The position numbers and the translations under genes are program-made. From an uncultured Algibacter sp. (GTDB lineage Bacteria > Bacteroidota > Bacteroidia > Flavobacteriales > Flavobacteriaceae), in assembly GCF_947490405.1 (NCBI RefSeq), contig NZ_CANLGU010000001.1:1-64000 (forward strand): DNA of 64,000 nt. Reading direction: 5' to 3'. The notes under the pieces were generated by a model. That model was given only the letters and a program-made list of their open reading frames with translations. It did not search any database and had not been told where the DNA came from. Numbering within the stretch: the first letter of the stretch is position 1; every line of letters starts with the position of its first letter. This document shows, piece after piece, positions 33,581-40,299 of this stretch.

Positions 33581-33729
33581 GCGTTAGGGATAGAAGCGGC
33601 ATCCTATTTAAAGCTTGTAAAACTAAAGTTTGCTTAATAACTATATTTTACAAATTGCTACGTCGCACACTCCTCGCAATGACACTTTAAAAAGATATAG
33701 CGGATAGCCCGACCCTTGTGGTAACGCCC
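33581..33729 (+). repeat. dispersed GCGTTAGGGAT...GGTAACGCCC element, copy 3
   Basis: Starts GCGTTAGGGATAGAAGCGGC, ends GACCCTTGTGGTAACGCCC, with TTGCTACGTCGCACACTCCTCGC inside. It lies within the two-component operon, between the 2TM gene and the regulator, so the operon is transcribed through it or split by it. Confidence 0.75.
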
Positions 33730-33735
33730 AACTTT

Positions 33736-34065
33736 TTATTTCCATTGTTTTTTATCGTTATCCATGTATTGTTTAATCTTGCGTTCTTCCCAAGATTTAC
33801 TAAAAATGAGGTTTTTACCAAATACTCCAAGTGCATGAAAGCCTAAACCTATTCCCCAAAAAAGGGCCGTTGAAAAGGTTCCGAAATGAAATAAATCTCC
33901 TCCGTTTGACACCACCATTGTTATAATAAAAATATTAACAGCTACATACCAGAAGGCATGCCAGTAAAAGCCTTTGATCTCTTTTACACGTTTTTTTGCT
34001 CGTGTGTATGCTTGCTCTTTTTGATGGTTTTTATTTTGATACGGTTCTAGTTTATAATTTTCCAT
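33736..34065 (-). CDS. 2TM-domain protein (109 aa)
   Basis: Small membrane protein of the 2TM family: two hydrophobic segments (FYWHAFWYVAVNIFIITMVV and FSTALFWGIGLGFHALGVF) flanked by charged ends VKEIKG and WEERKIKQYM. Closely similar to the next gene and to the C terminus of the sensor kinase. Probably interacts with the kinase in the membrane. Confidence 0.9.
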   Translation of the reverse strand: MENYKLEPYQNKNHQKEQAYTRAKKRVKEIKGFYWHAFWYVAVNIFIITMVVSNGGDLFHFGTFSTALFWGIGLGFHALGVFGKNLIFSKSWEERKIKQYMDNDKKQWK

Positions 34066-34077
34066 AATCTTAATTTT

Positions 34078-34380
34078 TTAATCCCACTTGTTTTCTTCTT
34101 TACGCATTAATTCTTCAATTTTGCGTTCTTCCCAATTACGGCCTAAGCTGCCTTTGTGAACAAAAACTACAAATGCATGAATGGCTACTCCTATACCCCA
34201 ACCTAAAATTGGAAACCAAAACCATTTATATTCCCAATAGGTTTTGTAATTGATAAAAATCATGAATGGTGAAAATAAACAGTAAGCAAAGAGGTGCTGA
34301 TAAAACCCTTTTATATCTTCGATACGCTTACGAGCTCTTATTGCTTTTTTATTAGTTTCTGTATCTTGTAATGGTTCCAT
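34078..34380 (-). CDS. 2TM-domain protein (100 aa)
   Basis: Second 2TM paralogue: IEDIKGFYQHLFAYCLFSPFMIFINYKT, then WFWFPILGWGIGVAIHAFVVFV and the charged end WEERKIEELMRKEENKWD. Very close to the kinase C terminus over the whole domain, which points to local duplication. ATG at 34380 is chosen so it does not overlap the kinase gene; an upstream start at 34401 would overlap it by 10 nt. Confidence 0.9.
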   Translation of the reverse strand: MEPLQDTETNKKAIRARKRIEDIKGFYQHLFAYCLFSPFMIFINYKTYWEYKWFWFPILGWGIGVAIHAFVVFVHKGSLGRNWEERKIEELMRKEENKWD

Positions 34381-34391
34381 TTTATTTAATT

Positions 34392-35732
34392 TTAGTCCCA
34401 ATTTTTATCTTCGTTACGCATAAACTCTTCCATTTTGCGTTTTTCCCATTTTCTTCCAAATGCCCCATCGTTTACAAAAACTCTAAAGGCTTGAATTGCT
34501 AAACCAATACCCCAACCAAACATTGGGAACCAAAACCATTGGAAATCCCAAGAGGTTTTATAATTGATAAATATTAAGAAAGGAATGACTAAACAATACG
34601 ATATAACACTATAATAAAACCCTTTAAGTTCGTCTACATGGTTTAATGCGCGCATGTAACTGTCATCTAATTGTGATGTTGATTGTTCTGTTCTCATGAC
34701 TGATATTTTTTTAGTAAGCATAGGTATTGCTACTGCAAAACGATTTGCTTCTTTGTGTATATTTACTTTTTTGTTGGTTAATAAATCGTAGCGTTGTTTG
34801 ATGTTACTTAAACCTACACCACTACTCTTTTTGACTATTTGTTTGGGTTGTAAATTATTTTCAACTACCAAATCTCCTTGGTCTTCATAAATTCTAATAT
34901 GCAAAGGTTTACTTGATGTTACCATATTATGTTTTACCGCGTTTTCTAACAACAACTGTAATGATAGTGGTACCACTTTACTTTCTGGGTTTGATGCAGT
35001 TTCGGGCATTGTAAAAACAATACTATCTTCAAAACGCATTTTTAGTAAAGACATATAGGTTTTTGCAAATTGCAACTCCTCATCTACTGTTACTAATTCT
35101 TTATTTTTTTGCTCTAAAACATAACGATATACTTTTGATAACGAGGTTGTAAACTTTTGTGCATTATCTGGATTCTCTTCTATTAAACTGGTTAATACAT
35201 TTAAGCTATTAAACAAAAAATGTGGGTCTAACTGGTTTTTTAATGCGTCAAATTTTGCGCTTGCTGTACCTGCAATTACTTTTTGTTCTTTAATTCTATT
35301 TTGCTGATACTTATTATAAAAATAAATGACATGAAAAATAATAACAATGGTTAACGTTACCCATAACCCAAATCGATAGTACTCAAATTTTTCTCTGGAT
35401 ATAAACTCATTAAACGTTAAACCTCCATATACCATATGGGTTGAAACTCTGAGTATAAACAAACCTATTAAGGTTATAATTGTTGCTCCTAGAATGCCAA
35501 TTACTATACGCTTAATGGTGTCGTTCTTTTTCCAGTTGCGGCGCTCCATGTAATCGAAAAAATACATATTGGAATAGCCTAACACAAAAGAATACAGTTG
35601 ATAAAATCCAAAATCGATTAAAAACTCATTAGTTGTTTCAAAATCAAATCCGCCAGATAACAGGTTGCCAATTACAAAAATGACACATCCTATAATGAAA
35701 GTGGTAATGATATTTTTAGTCGATTTCGTCAT
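34392..35732 (-). CDS. LytS-like sensor histidine kinase fused to a 2TM domain (446 aa)
   Basis: Four N-terminal membrane helices (about 9-28, 42-60, 75-97, 121-140), HisK_internal motif NQLDPHFLFNSLNVLTSLIEENP with phospho-His171, and an ATPase domain (N box LLLENAVKHNMV, G box SSGVGLSNIKQRYDLL). The kinase ends near residue 345; then an internal Met (VMRTEQS) begins a 2TM domain (about 350-446) nearly identical in style to the next two genes. This looks like an in-frame fusion with a former third 2TM gene. Confidence 0.93.
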   Translation of the reverse strand: MTKSTKNIITTFIIGCVIFVIGNLLSGGFDFETTNEFLIDFGFYQLYSFVLGYSNMYFFDYMERRNWKKNDTIKRIVIGILGATIITLIGLFILRVSTHMVYGGLTFNEFISREKFEYYRFGLWVTLTIVIIFHVIYFYNKYQQNRIKEQKVIAGTASAKFDALKNQLDPHFLFNSLNVLTSLIEENPDNAQKFTTSLSKVYRYVLEQKNKELVTVDEELQFAKTYMSLLKMRFEDSIVFTMPETASNPESKVVPLSLQLLLENAVKHNMVTSSKPLHIRIYEDQGDLVVENNLQPKQIVKKSSGVGLSNIKQRYDLLTNKKVNIHKEANRFAVAIPMLTKKISVMRTEQSTSQLDDSYMRALNHVDELKGFYYSVISYCLVIPFLIFINYKTSWDFQWFWFPMFGWGIGLAIQAFRVFVNDGAFGRKWEKRKMEEFMRNEDKNWD

Positions 35733-35752
35733 AATTATTTATCTAGTATTTT

Positions 35753-36376
35753 TTACTTACCACAAAACTCTAATAGCATTTTTGCTCGGTCTGCGCCCCA
35801 ATTTGGGTAAAATGGTGTTTCTGGTTTAAAGTTAGCAAAAAGTTCTATGGCACGCTCAAGTTCTTTACAAAATGGTGAGGTATCTTGCCCAAAATATTTA
35901 GCACCTCCAATATCCCACTCTGCTTTACAATACACTACTCTTGGGTTTTCTGGAGCTAGCATATTTGCTTTCGTGTATAGCTCTACTACTTTTCCTGATA
36001 AGGTCATGCCATACGTAGCACCATCATAAGCCACCCAAGCAGTATGCAATAAAGCTTGTAGAACTAATATCTCAGGGTTTTCTTTTGAGATGGCTGTGGC
36101 ATCATTTATTAAGTCTTGTGCTTTTTTAAGTTTTGCCGTAAGCTTCTCTTCATCCCGTTCTCCAAAACTGTAAATGATATTGATTTGAGCTGCATAATAG
36201 GGCGGTAACCAATTATCTGTTTCTGCTTTTGCTATACGCTCAAATAAATTTGCTGCTTCTATGGGTTTATTTTCTCCCCAAAGATCAAAGGCTTTTTGCA
36301 TCCCTTTTTCATAATTAGTTTGTGCATTTATAAATCCAGAAACTAAAAGTGTTGCGATAATAATTATTTTTTTCAT
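35753..36376 (-). CDS. exported TPR-like protein (207 aa)
   Basis: Signal peptide MKKIIIIATLLVSGFINAQ, then helical repeats of TPR type (EAANLFERIAKAETDNWLPPYYAAQINI and PEILVLQALLHTAWVAY). ATG at 36376 chosen for the signal peptide. It is 20 nt upstream of the sensor kinase gene and probably the first gene of the LytTR operon. Its promoter carries the ACAGTTCGGT box, so the operon is likely autoregulated. A role in sensing or envelope maintenance is inference. Confidence 0.88.
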   Translation of the reverse strand: MKKIIIIATLLVSGFINAQTNYEKGMQKAFDLWGENKPIEAANLFERIAKAETDNWLPPYYAAQINIIYSFGERDEEKLTAKLKKAQDLINDATAISKENPEILVLQALLHTAWVAYDGATYGMTLSGKVVELYTKANMLAPENPRVVYCKAEWDIGGAKYFGQDTSPFCKELERAIELFANFKPETPFYPNWGADRAKMLLEFCGK

Positions 36377-36399
36377 AATGGTTGTTTTTAATGATGAGA

Positions 36400-36449
36400 C
36401 AAATATCCAACGGAAGTTCATGCTTTTAAAAACCAACTTACCGAACTGT
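36400..36449 (-). promoter_or_regulatory. LytTR-type box and promoter of the TPR/kinase operon
   Basis: On the minus strand: ACAGTTCGGT (36449-36440), directly followed by TAAGTTGGT, which also fits the LytTR consensus, a T-rich -33 region, and GATATTTG as -7 element (TTTG ends at 36400). Distance from box start to end of TTTG is 50 nt, identical to the promoters at 42518 and 60854. Confidence 0.7.
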
Positions 36450-36529
36450 TATTTTTTGTTGCTGAAATGTTAAACCTTTGCTCTTTAAGCCTAAAATTGT
36501 CTATTTTTCTATGGTTAAAATCTTAACTC

Positions 36530-36928
36530 ATGAAAAAATTAATAGTGCTTTTTTTTGTTTTAATAACTGCTTTAGGGTTTAGCCAGACTGAAAAAATATC
36601 AATGATTGACTATGTGGAGGTTTTAAATAATAATAAAGCCGAAGCGTTATTTTATTATCAAAATAATTGGGAGCAGCTTCGTATTAAGGCCGTTGAAAAA
36701 GGTTATATAGACAGCTATCAATTACTAGAAACGCAACCTACAAAAGAAGCGCCATATAGTTTTATGCTAATAACCACCTATAAAAGTAAATTACAATACC
36801 ATGCTAGTGAGGCGAATTTTAATATGTTAATTGAGGCTAGTGAAGGTTTAAAATTGATGAATGATAAAAAACCCAGAGACTTTAGAAAAGTGATACTGCA
36901 TAATGATGCGGTAAAGCATTTAAATTAA
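36530..36928 (+). CDS. small exported protein of unknown function (132 aa)
   Basis: Signal peptide MKKLIVLFFVLITALGFSQ, then a compact domain YVEVLNNNKAEALFYYQNNWEQLRIKAVEKGYIDSY with ALFYYQNNW typical of a conserved Flavobacterial family of small secreted proteins I cannot name. Divergent from the TPR/kinase operon. TGTTAAACCTTTG at about 36466-36478 may be its -7 region. A strong terminator follows. Confidence 0.8.
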   Translation: MKKLIVLFFVLITALGFSQTEKISMIDYVEVLNNNKAEALFYYQNNWEQLRIKAVEKGYIDSYQLLETQPTKEAPYSFMLITTYKSKLQYHASEANFNMLIEASEGLKLMNDKKPRDFRKVILHNDAVKHLN

Positions 36929-36963
36929 AAGGCAGTTTAAAATATATTTTAAACTGCCTTTTT
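36925..36963 (+). terminator. strong intrinsic terminator, probably bidirectional
   Basis: AAGGCAGTTTAAA and TTTAAACTGCCTT form a perfect stem with an ATATAT-type loop, followed by TTTTT; A-run on the other side. Serves the + gene and the converging tonB gene. Confidence 0.85.
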
Positions 36964-36992
36964 CACATTGATACAAAACCCTTTTACTATCC

Positions 36993-37721
36993 TTAACCTT
37001 CTTGAAACTTGAAGAATATAGGTACAGCATAAGCAACTTTTACGGCTTTACCACGCTGTTTACCGGGTTTCATTTTTGGTAGTGAACCAATGATACGCTC
37101 TGCTTCATCTTGAAGTATTTTATCAGGTCCTCTTGATCTAATACCTGTGATATGTCCTTTTTGGTCTATTACGAATAATACTGATACTCGTCCTTGAATA
37201 CCTAAATCTAAAGCGGTTTGCGGGTAATTAAAATTATTAGCCACATGTTGTTGCATCTTCTTCTGAAAACAGTCTTTTGTTGCTTGTTTTGATAAGCCCT
37301 CACAACCAGGAAAAACTGGTACATCTTCAATTACAGCAAATGCTACTTGTACATCTTCATCAAATTCTGCTACATTAACATCATTTACACTAACAATACG
37401 CTCTTCAATAGCATCATCTTGACTTATTTCAGTACTTTCAATTATCGTTTCTTCAACCTCTTCAACATCATCGACAATCTCTATAGTTTCGCTAACTACA
37501 GGTGGTGGCGGAGGTGGTGGTGGCGTATTCATACTCACAATCGGAATTTCTTCTTCAAATTCACTCTCAACTTGTACAAGATCAATTACCACATCTTCAT
37601 ATTCGAATGTTTTGTATTCTAGAGCCCTCCAAGATAAAAGCAACATTAAATTTAATCCAATAGCAAAATAAATCCCACTATTTCGTCCTATTTCCATTTT
37701 TGGATTCTTTTTAGCTTCCAT
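36993..37721 (-). CDS. tonB: TonB energy transducer (242 aa)
   Basis: N-terminal membrane anchor (about 14-33, GIYFAIGLNLMLLLSWRALEY), acidic linker with the polyproline stretch NTPPPPPPPPVV, and C-terminal TonB domain (about 150-240, YPQTALDLGIQGRVSVLFVIDQKGHI ... AYAVPIFFKF). It energises outer-membrane receptors such as the one at 40300-42453. The region from residue 67 back to about 250 nt upstream of the gene is duplicated at 38615-39059. Confidence 0.93.
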   Translation of the reverse strand: MEAKKNPKMEIGRNSGIYFAIGLNLMLLLSWRALEYKTFEYEDVVIDLVQVESEFEEEIPIVSMNTPPPPPPPPVVSETIEIVDDVEEVEETIIESTEISQDDAIEERIVSVNDVNVAEFDEDVQVAFAVIEDVPVFPGCEGLSKQATKDCFQKKMQQHVANNFNYPQTALDLGIQGRVSVLFVIDQKGHITGIRSRGPDKILQDEAERIIGSLPKMKPGKQRGKAVKVAYAVPIFFKFQEG

Positions 37722-37797
37722 GACACTTCGTTTTAACTGATGTATAAATCATCATAATTTCAATACACTAAAATTATCATTTACACAGGTTATTAAC

Positions 37798-37813
37798 TAT
37801 GACATTTGTCATA
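37798..37813. promoter_or_regulatory. perfect 16-nt palindrome upstream of tonB
   Basis: TATGACA-TT-TGTCATA, 77 nt before the tonB start. It matches the site upstream of hemN (16603) at 14 of 16 positions. The duplicated copy at 38891-38906 reads TATGACATTTATCATG, so it has decayed. Crp/Fnr-like symmetry. Confidence 0.55.
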
Positions 37814-37884
37814 TCTGAAAATTCAATATTTGGTTGATACTATGAATACTTTTGTGCTTGATTTTGTCAGAAAAAAATGATAAC

Positions 37885-37959
37885 TTCGTTTACCGTCGGA
37901 TATAAGTCACTTGTGCTGAACTTGTTTCAGTATTAAAACGACGCATATCCGTGAAAACA
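37885..37959 (+). repeat. half attachment site upstream of tonB (copy 1)
   Basis: TTCGTTTACC (37885-37894), spacer GTC, GGATAT (37898-37903), small hairpin CTGAA-CTTGT-TTCAG, ATATCC (37945-37950), GTGAAAACA, then the cassette start TTGTGTGTAATG. The missing complement GGTAAACGAA occurs only after the last cassette, at 40083. Confidence 0.65.
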
Positions 37960-37995
37960 TTGTGTGTAATGTCTGAACCCAAACCAATAGAATAA

Positions 37996-38604
37996 ATGAT
38001 AGATACTTTTTTAAAAGCAAAACATTGGCAATTATTTATAGTAATGCTTGGAATACCATTATTTTTTCAGTTTTACACAATGTTTAATATGTTTTCGAAC
38101 TTAGATTCTGAATCAAATCCTAACCCTGAAAATATTATGAATACATTTCAAATATTTCCAATAATTATGATTCTGTTTTCTTTGGTGTTTTTTGGTTGGT
38201 TTTGGTCAATAGCAATTGGACTTCAAAAAAATATTCCAGAGGAAATTAAAATGAAAGTAAAAAAGTTTAAAATCTTATTTTTTATTCCTCTTATCTATAT
38301 CATTTTCTTTATGATTTATATGGGCGGAATTTTTTCAGGAATGGGAACAAATGGATTCCCAAATGAAGGTGGATTTGTTGCAATTATTTTACCACTTCAT
38401 CTATTCTCTATGTTTTGTATTTTCTACTCAATGTATTTTGTGGCAAAAACAATTAAAACAGCGGAATTACAGAAAAAAACTGGATTTGGAGATTTTGCAG
38501 GGGAATTTTTCCTGCTATGGTTTTACTTCATTGGAATTTGGATTATTCAACCAAAAGTGAATAAACTTTATGGAAAAGAAAACATTACAGCCAACAATTT
38601 ATAA
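37996..38604 (+). CDS. cassette membrane protein of unknown function (202 aa)
   Basis: Four hydrophobic segments at about residues 12-31, 50-75, 90-112 and 127-155, plus a fifth near 170-188. No family recognised with confidence; the overall shape recalls small DUF-type membrane proteins found as integron cargo. The stop TAA lies within the following truncated repeat. Start and end arms share TGTAATGT/ACATTACA plus ATTGT/ACAAT with a small insertion. In the same orientation as the DUF4259 cassette that follows the duplicated tonB segment. Confidence 0.7.
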   Translation: MIDTFLKAKHWQLFIVMLGIPLFFQFYTMFNMFSNLDSESNPNPENIMNTFQIFPIIMILFSLVFFGWFWSIAIGLQKNIPEEIKMKVKKFKILFFIPLIYIIFFMIYMGGIFSGMGTNGFPNEGGFVAIILPLHLFSMFCIFYSMYFVAKTIKTAELQKKTGFGDFAGEFFLLWFYFIGIWIIQPKVNKLYGKENITANNL

Positions 38605-38618
38605 CCGCAATTACGGCG
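38590..38618 (+). repeat. truncated attC-like site fused to tonB duplicate
   Basis: GCCAACAATTTATAACCGC and AATTACGGCG are the left part of an A2-type site (compare 1229-1253). At GGCG (38615-38618) the sequence switches to the tonB copy, which also has GGCG at the matching place (37522-37525). A 4-nt microhomology junction. Confidence 0.7.
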
Positions 38619-38814
38619 TATTCATACTCACAATCGGAATTTCTTCTTCAAATTCACTCTCAACTTGTACAAGATCAATTACCACATCTTCATATTCGAA
38701 TGTTTTGTATTCTAGAGCCCTCCAAGATAAAAGCAACATTAAATTTAGTCCAATAGCAAAGTAAATGCCGCTATTTCTTCCTATTTCCAGATTTGGATTT
38801 TTTTTTGCTTCCAT
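38611..38814 (-). pseudogene. truncated tonB copy (5' fragment, 67 codons)
   Basis: Encodes the first 66-67 residues of TonB (membrane anchor and acidic linker up to VSMNTP) and then ends in the fused cassette repeat, losing the polyproline and C-terminal domains. About a dozen differences from the intact gene over 445 nt of duplicated DNA, including KM to NL near residue 8. The promoter region is also copied. Non-functional as energy transducer. Confidence 0.85.
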
Positions 38815-38977
38815 GACACTTCGTTTTAACTGATGTATAAATCATCATAATTTCAATACACTAAAATTATCATTTACACAGGTTATTAACTATGACATTT
38901 ATCATGTCTGAAAATTCAATATTTGGTTGATACTATGAGTACTTTTGTGCTTGATTTTATCAGAAAAAAATGATAAC

Positions 38978-39051
38978 TTCGTTTACCGTCGGATATAAGT
39001 CACTTGTGCTGAACTTGTTTCAGTATTAAAACGACGCATATCCGTAAAACA
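38978..39051 (+). repeat. half attachment site upstream of tonB fragment (copy 2)
   Basis: TTCGTTTACC (38978-38987), GTC, GGATAT ... ATATCC, GTAAAACA, then cassette start TTGTGTGTC. Removing the DUF4259 cassette (to 40083) joins it to GTAAACGAA and restores a symmetric site. Confidence 0.7.
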
Positions 39052-39090
39052 TTGTGTGTCATTATGAGAACAAGCTACAGAAAATAAAAT

Positions 39091-39954
39091 ATGGGAACTT
39101 GGGGAACAGGAATACTTGATAATGATAATTCTGGAGATTTCTATGACAGTTTTTTCGAGTATTACAATGAAGAATTGAAACCATCAGAAATCATCGAAAA
39201 ACTTCACGATGAATATCCTGATTTGAACGAGGAAAGTGATAGTATTTGTGACTTCTGGTTTACAATTGCACTTGCGATGTGGGAAACTTGTACTCTCGAC
39301 AAGAAAACTCTAGAGAAAGTTACTAAATATATTGAGGAAGAAAAAGACATTAATATTTGGACAAGACTAGATGCTGACGAAAAAACAATAAAAGAACGTA
39401 AAAGAGACCTGAAAAAATTTCTGAAAACAATTCAAGTCCCAAGAAAAAAACCAAAATCTCGGAAAACCAAAAAGAAAAGACCACCAATTTTTAAAAAAGG
39501 AGATTTAATTTCTTTCAGATTAAATAATGGAAATTATGGCGGAGCATTAATCATAAAGGAAAATGGCCTTAAAGATTATTGGATAGCAAGTAACACCATT
39601 GTCCTTACTCGAATTAATCAAAGTGAAAAACCGACAAAAAATGACTTTATGAATTCCAATATCCTAATTATGAACGTTGGAGATTATCGAGATGGAGTAA
39701 GAGTAACAATGTTTGGTTCAGATAATTATAAATTTCATAAAGATGATTTTTTTCTTATTGACAATATTGAAATCAATCGGAATTTCGATAAATTTTTAGA
39801 AAAGAATAGTCCTGGACTGACAATGGATTGGAGACATTTACAAATTGACATTAACGCACAAATTGAATTTGAAAAAAACAACAGAAAACCAAGAAAAAAA
39901 TTACCCTTTAAATCATTTATAAACGATTCCAAATGGAAGTTTTGGAATAAATAA
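39091..39954 (+). CDS. cassette protein with DUF4259 N-terminal domain (287 aa)
   Basis: MGTWGTGILDNDNSGDFYDSFFEYY is the signature start of DUF4259, a family often found in toxin-immunity or accessory contexts. Residues 1-110 cover that domain; then a basic linker (PRKKPKSRKTKKKRP, about 117-131) and a C-terminal beta-rich module (KKGDLISFRLNNGNYGGALIIKEN ... VGDYRDGVRVTMF). Cytosolic. Cassette arms TTGTGTGTC (39052) and GACACACAA (39956-39964) pair perfectly. Exact role unknown. Confidence 0.82.
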   Translation: MGTWGTGILDNDNSGDFYDSFFEYYNEELKPSEIIEKLHDEYPDLNEESDSICDFWFTIALAMWETCTLDKKTLEKVTKYIEEEKDINIWTRLDADEKTIKERKRDLKKFLKTIQVPRKKPKSRKTKKKRPPIFKKGDLISFRLNNGNYGGALIIKENGLKDYWIASNTIVLTRINQSEKPTKNDFMNSNILIMNVGDYRDGVRVTMFGSDNYKFHKDDFFLIDNIEINRNFDKFLEKNSPGLTMDWRHLQIDINAQIEFEKNNRKPRKKLPFKSFINDSKWKFWNK

Positions 39955-39955
39955 C

Positions 39956-40083
39956 GACACACAACAATGGCTATAAGTAATTGCTTGTTCTCGCCTACTT
40001 CTGAAAATCCGCGAGGATTTTCAGCTTAGTGAGTACTTGCAAAATTAAGTGCTAACCCACGCAACTACTCATAGCCGAGACCG
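39956..40083 (+). repeat. attC-like site B2 (common type, inverted loop)
   Basis: R'' GACACACAAC, spacer AAT, GGCTATAAGTAATTGC ... GCAACTACTCATAGCC, spacer GAGACC, then GGTAAACGAA. It differs from A5 at the hairpin tip: AAAATCC-GCGA-GGATTTT, the reverse of TCGC. Otherwise nearly identical to A5, 36 kb away. Confidence 0.8.
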
Positions 40084-40148
40084 GTAAACGAACTTCCCAA
40101 AAACAAAACCTCTTTTCTCTTTAAAAAATTAAGCTAGCAAATACACCC

Positions 40149-40299
40149 GCGTTAGGGATAGTAGTGGCATCCTTTTTAAAACCTTAGGAAAAACGATTTA
40201 CTTGGAAACTTTAATTTGACAGATTGTTACGGTTGTTCCGCCCTCACAATGACGTTTTTAAAAAGATATAACGGATAGCCCGACCCTTGTGGTAACGCC
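40149..40299 (+). repeat. dispersed GCGTTAGGGAT...GGTAACGCCC element, copy 4
   Basis: Starts GCGTTAGGGATAGTAGTGGC and ends GACCCTTGTGGTAACGCCC, directly at the 3' end of the TonB-dependent receptor gene. Closely similar to copy 3. Confidence 0.75.

Noticed and set aside
37501-37525. GGTGGTGGCGG-type tract as a phase-variation microsatellite
   Set aside because: It encodes the polyproline linker of TonB and is interrupted; length variation would keep the frame.
38351-38764. Small plus-strand frames within the cassette membrane gene and the tonB duplicate
   Set aside because: They are shadows of the gene at 37996-38604 and of the antisense side of the tonB fragment.
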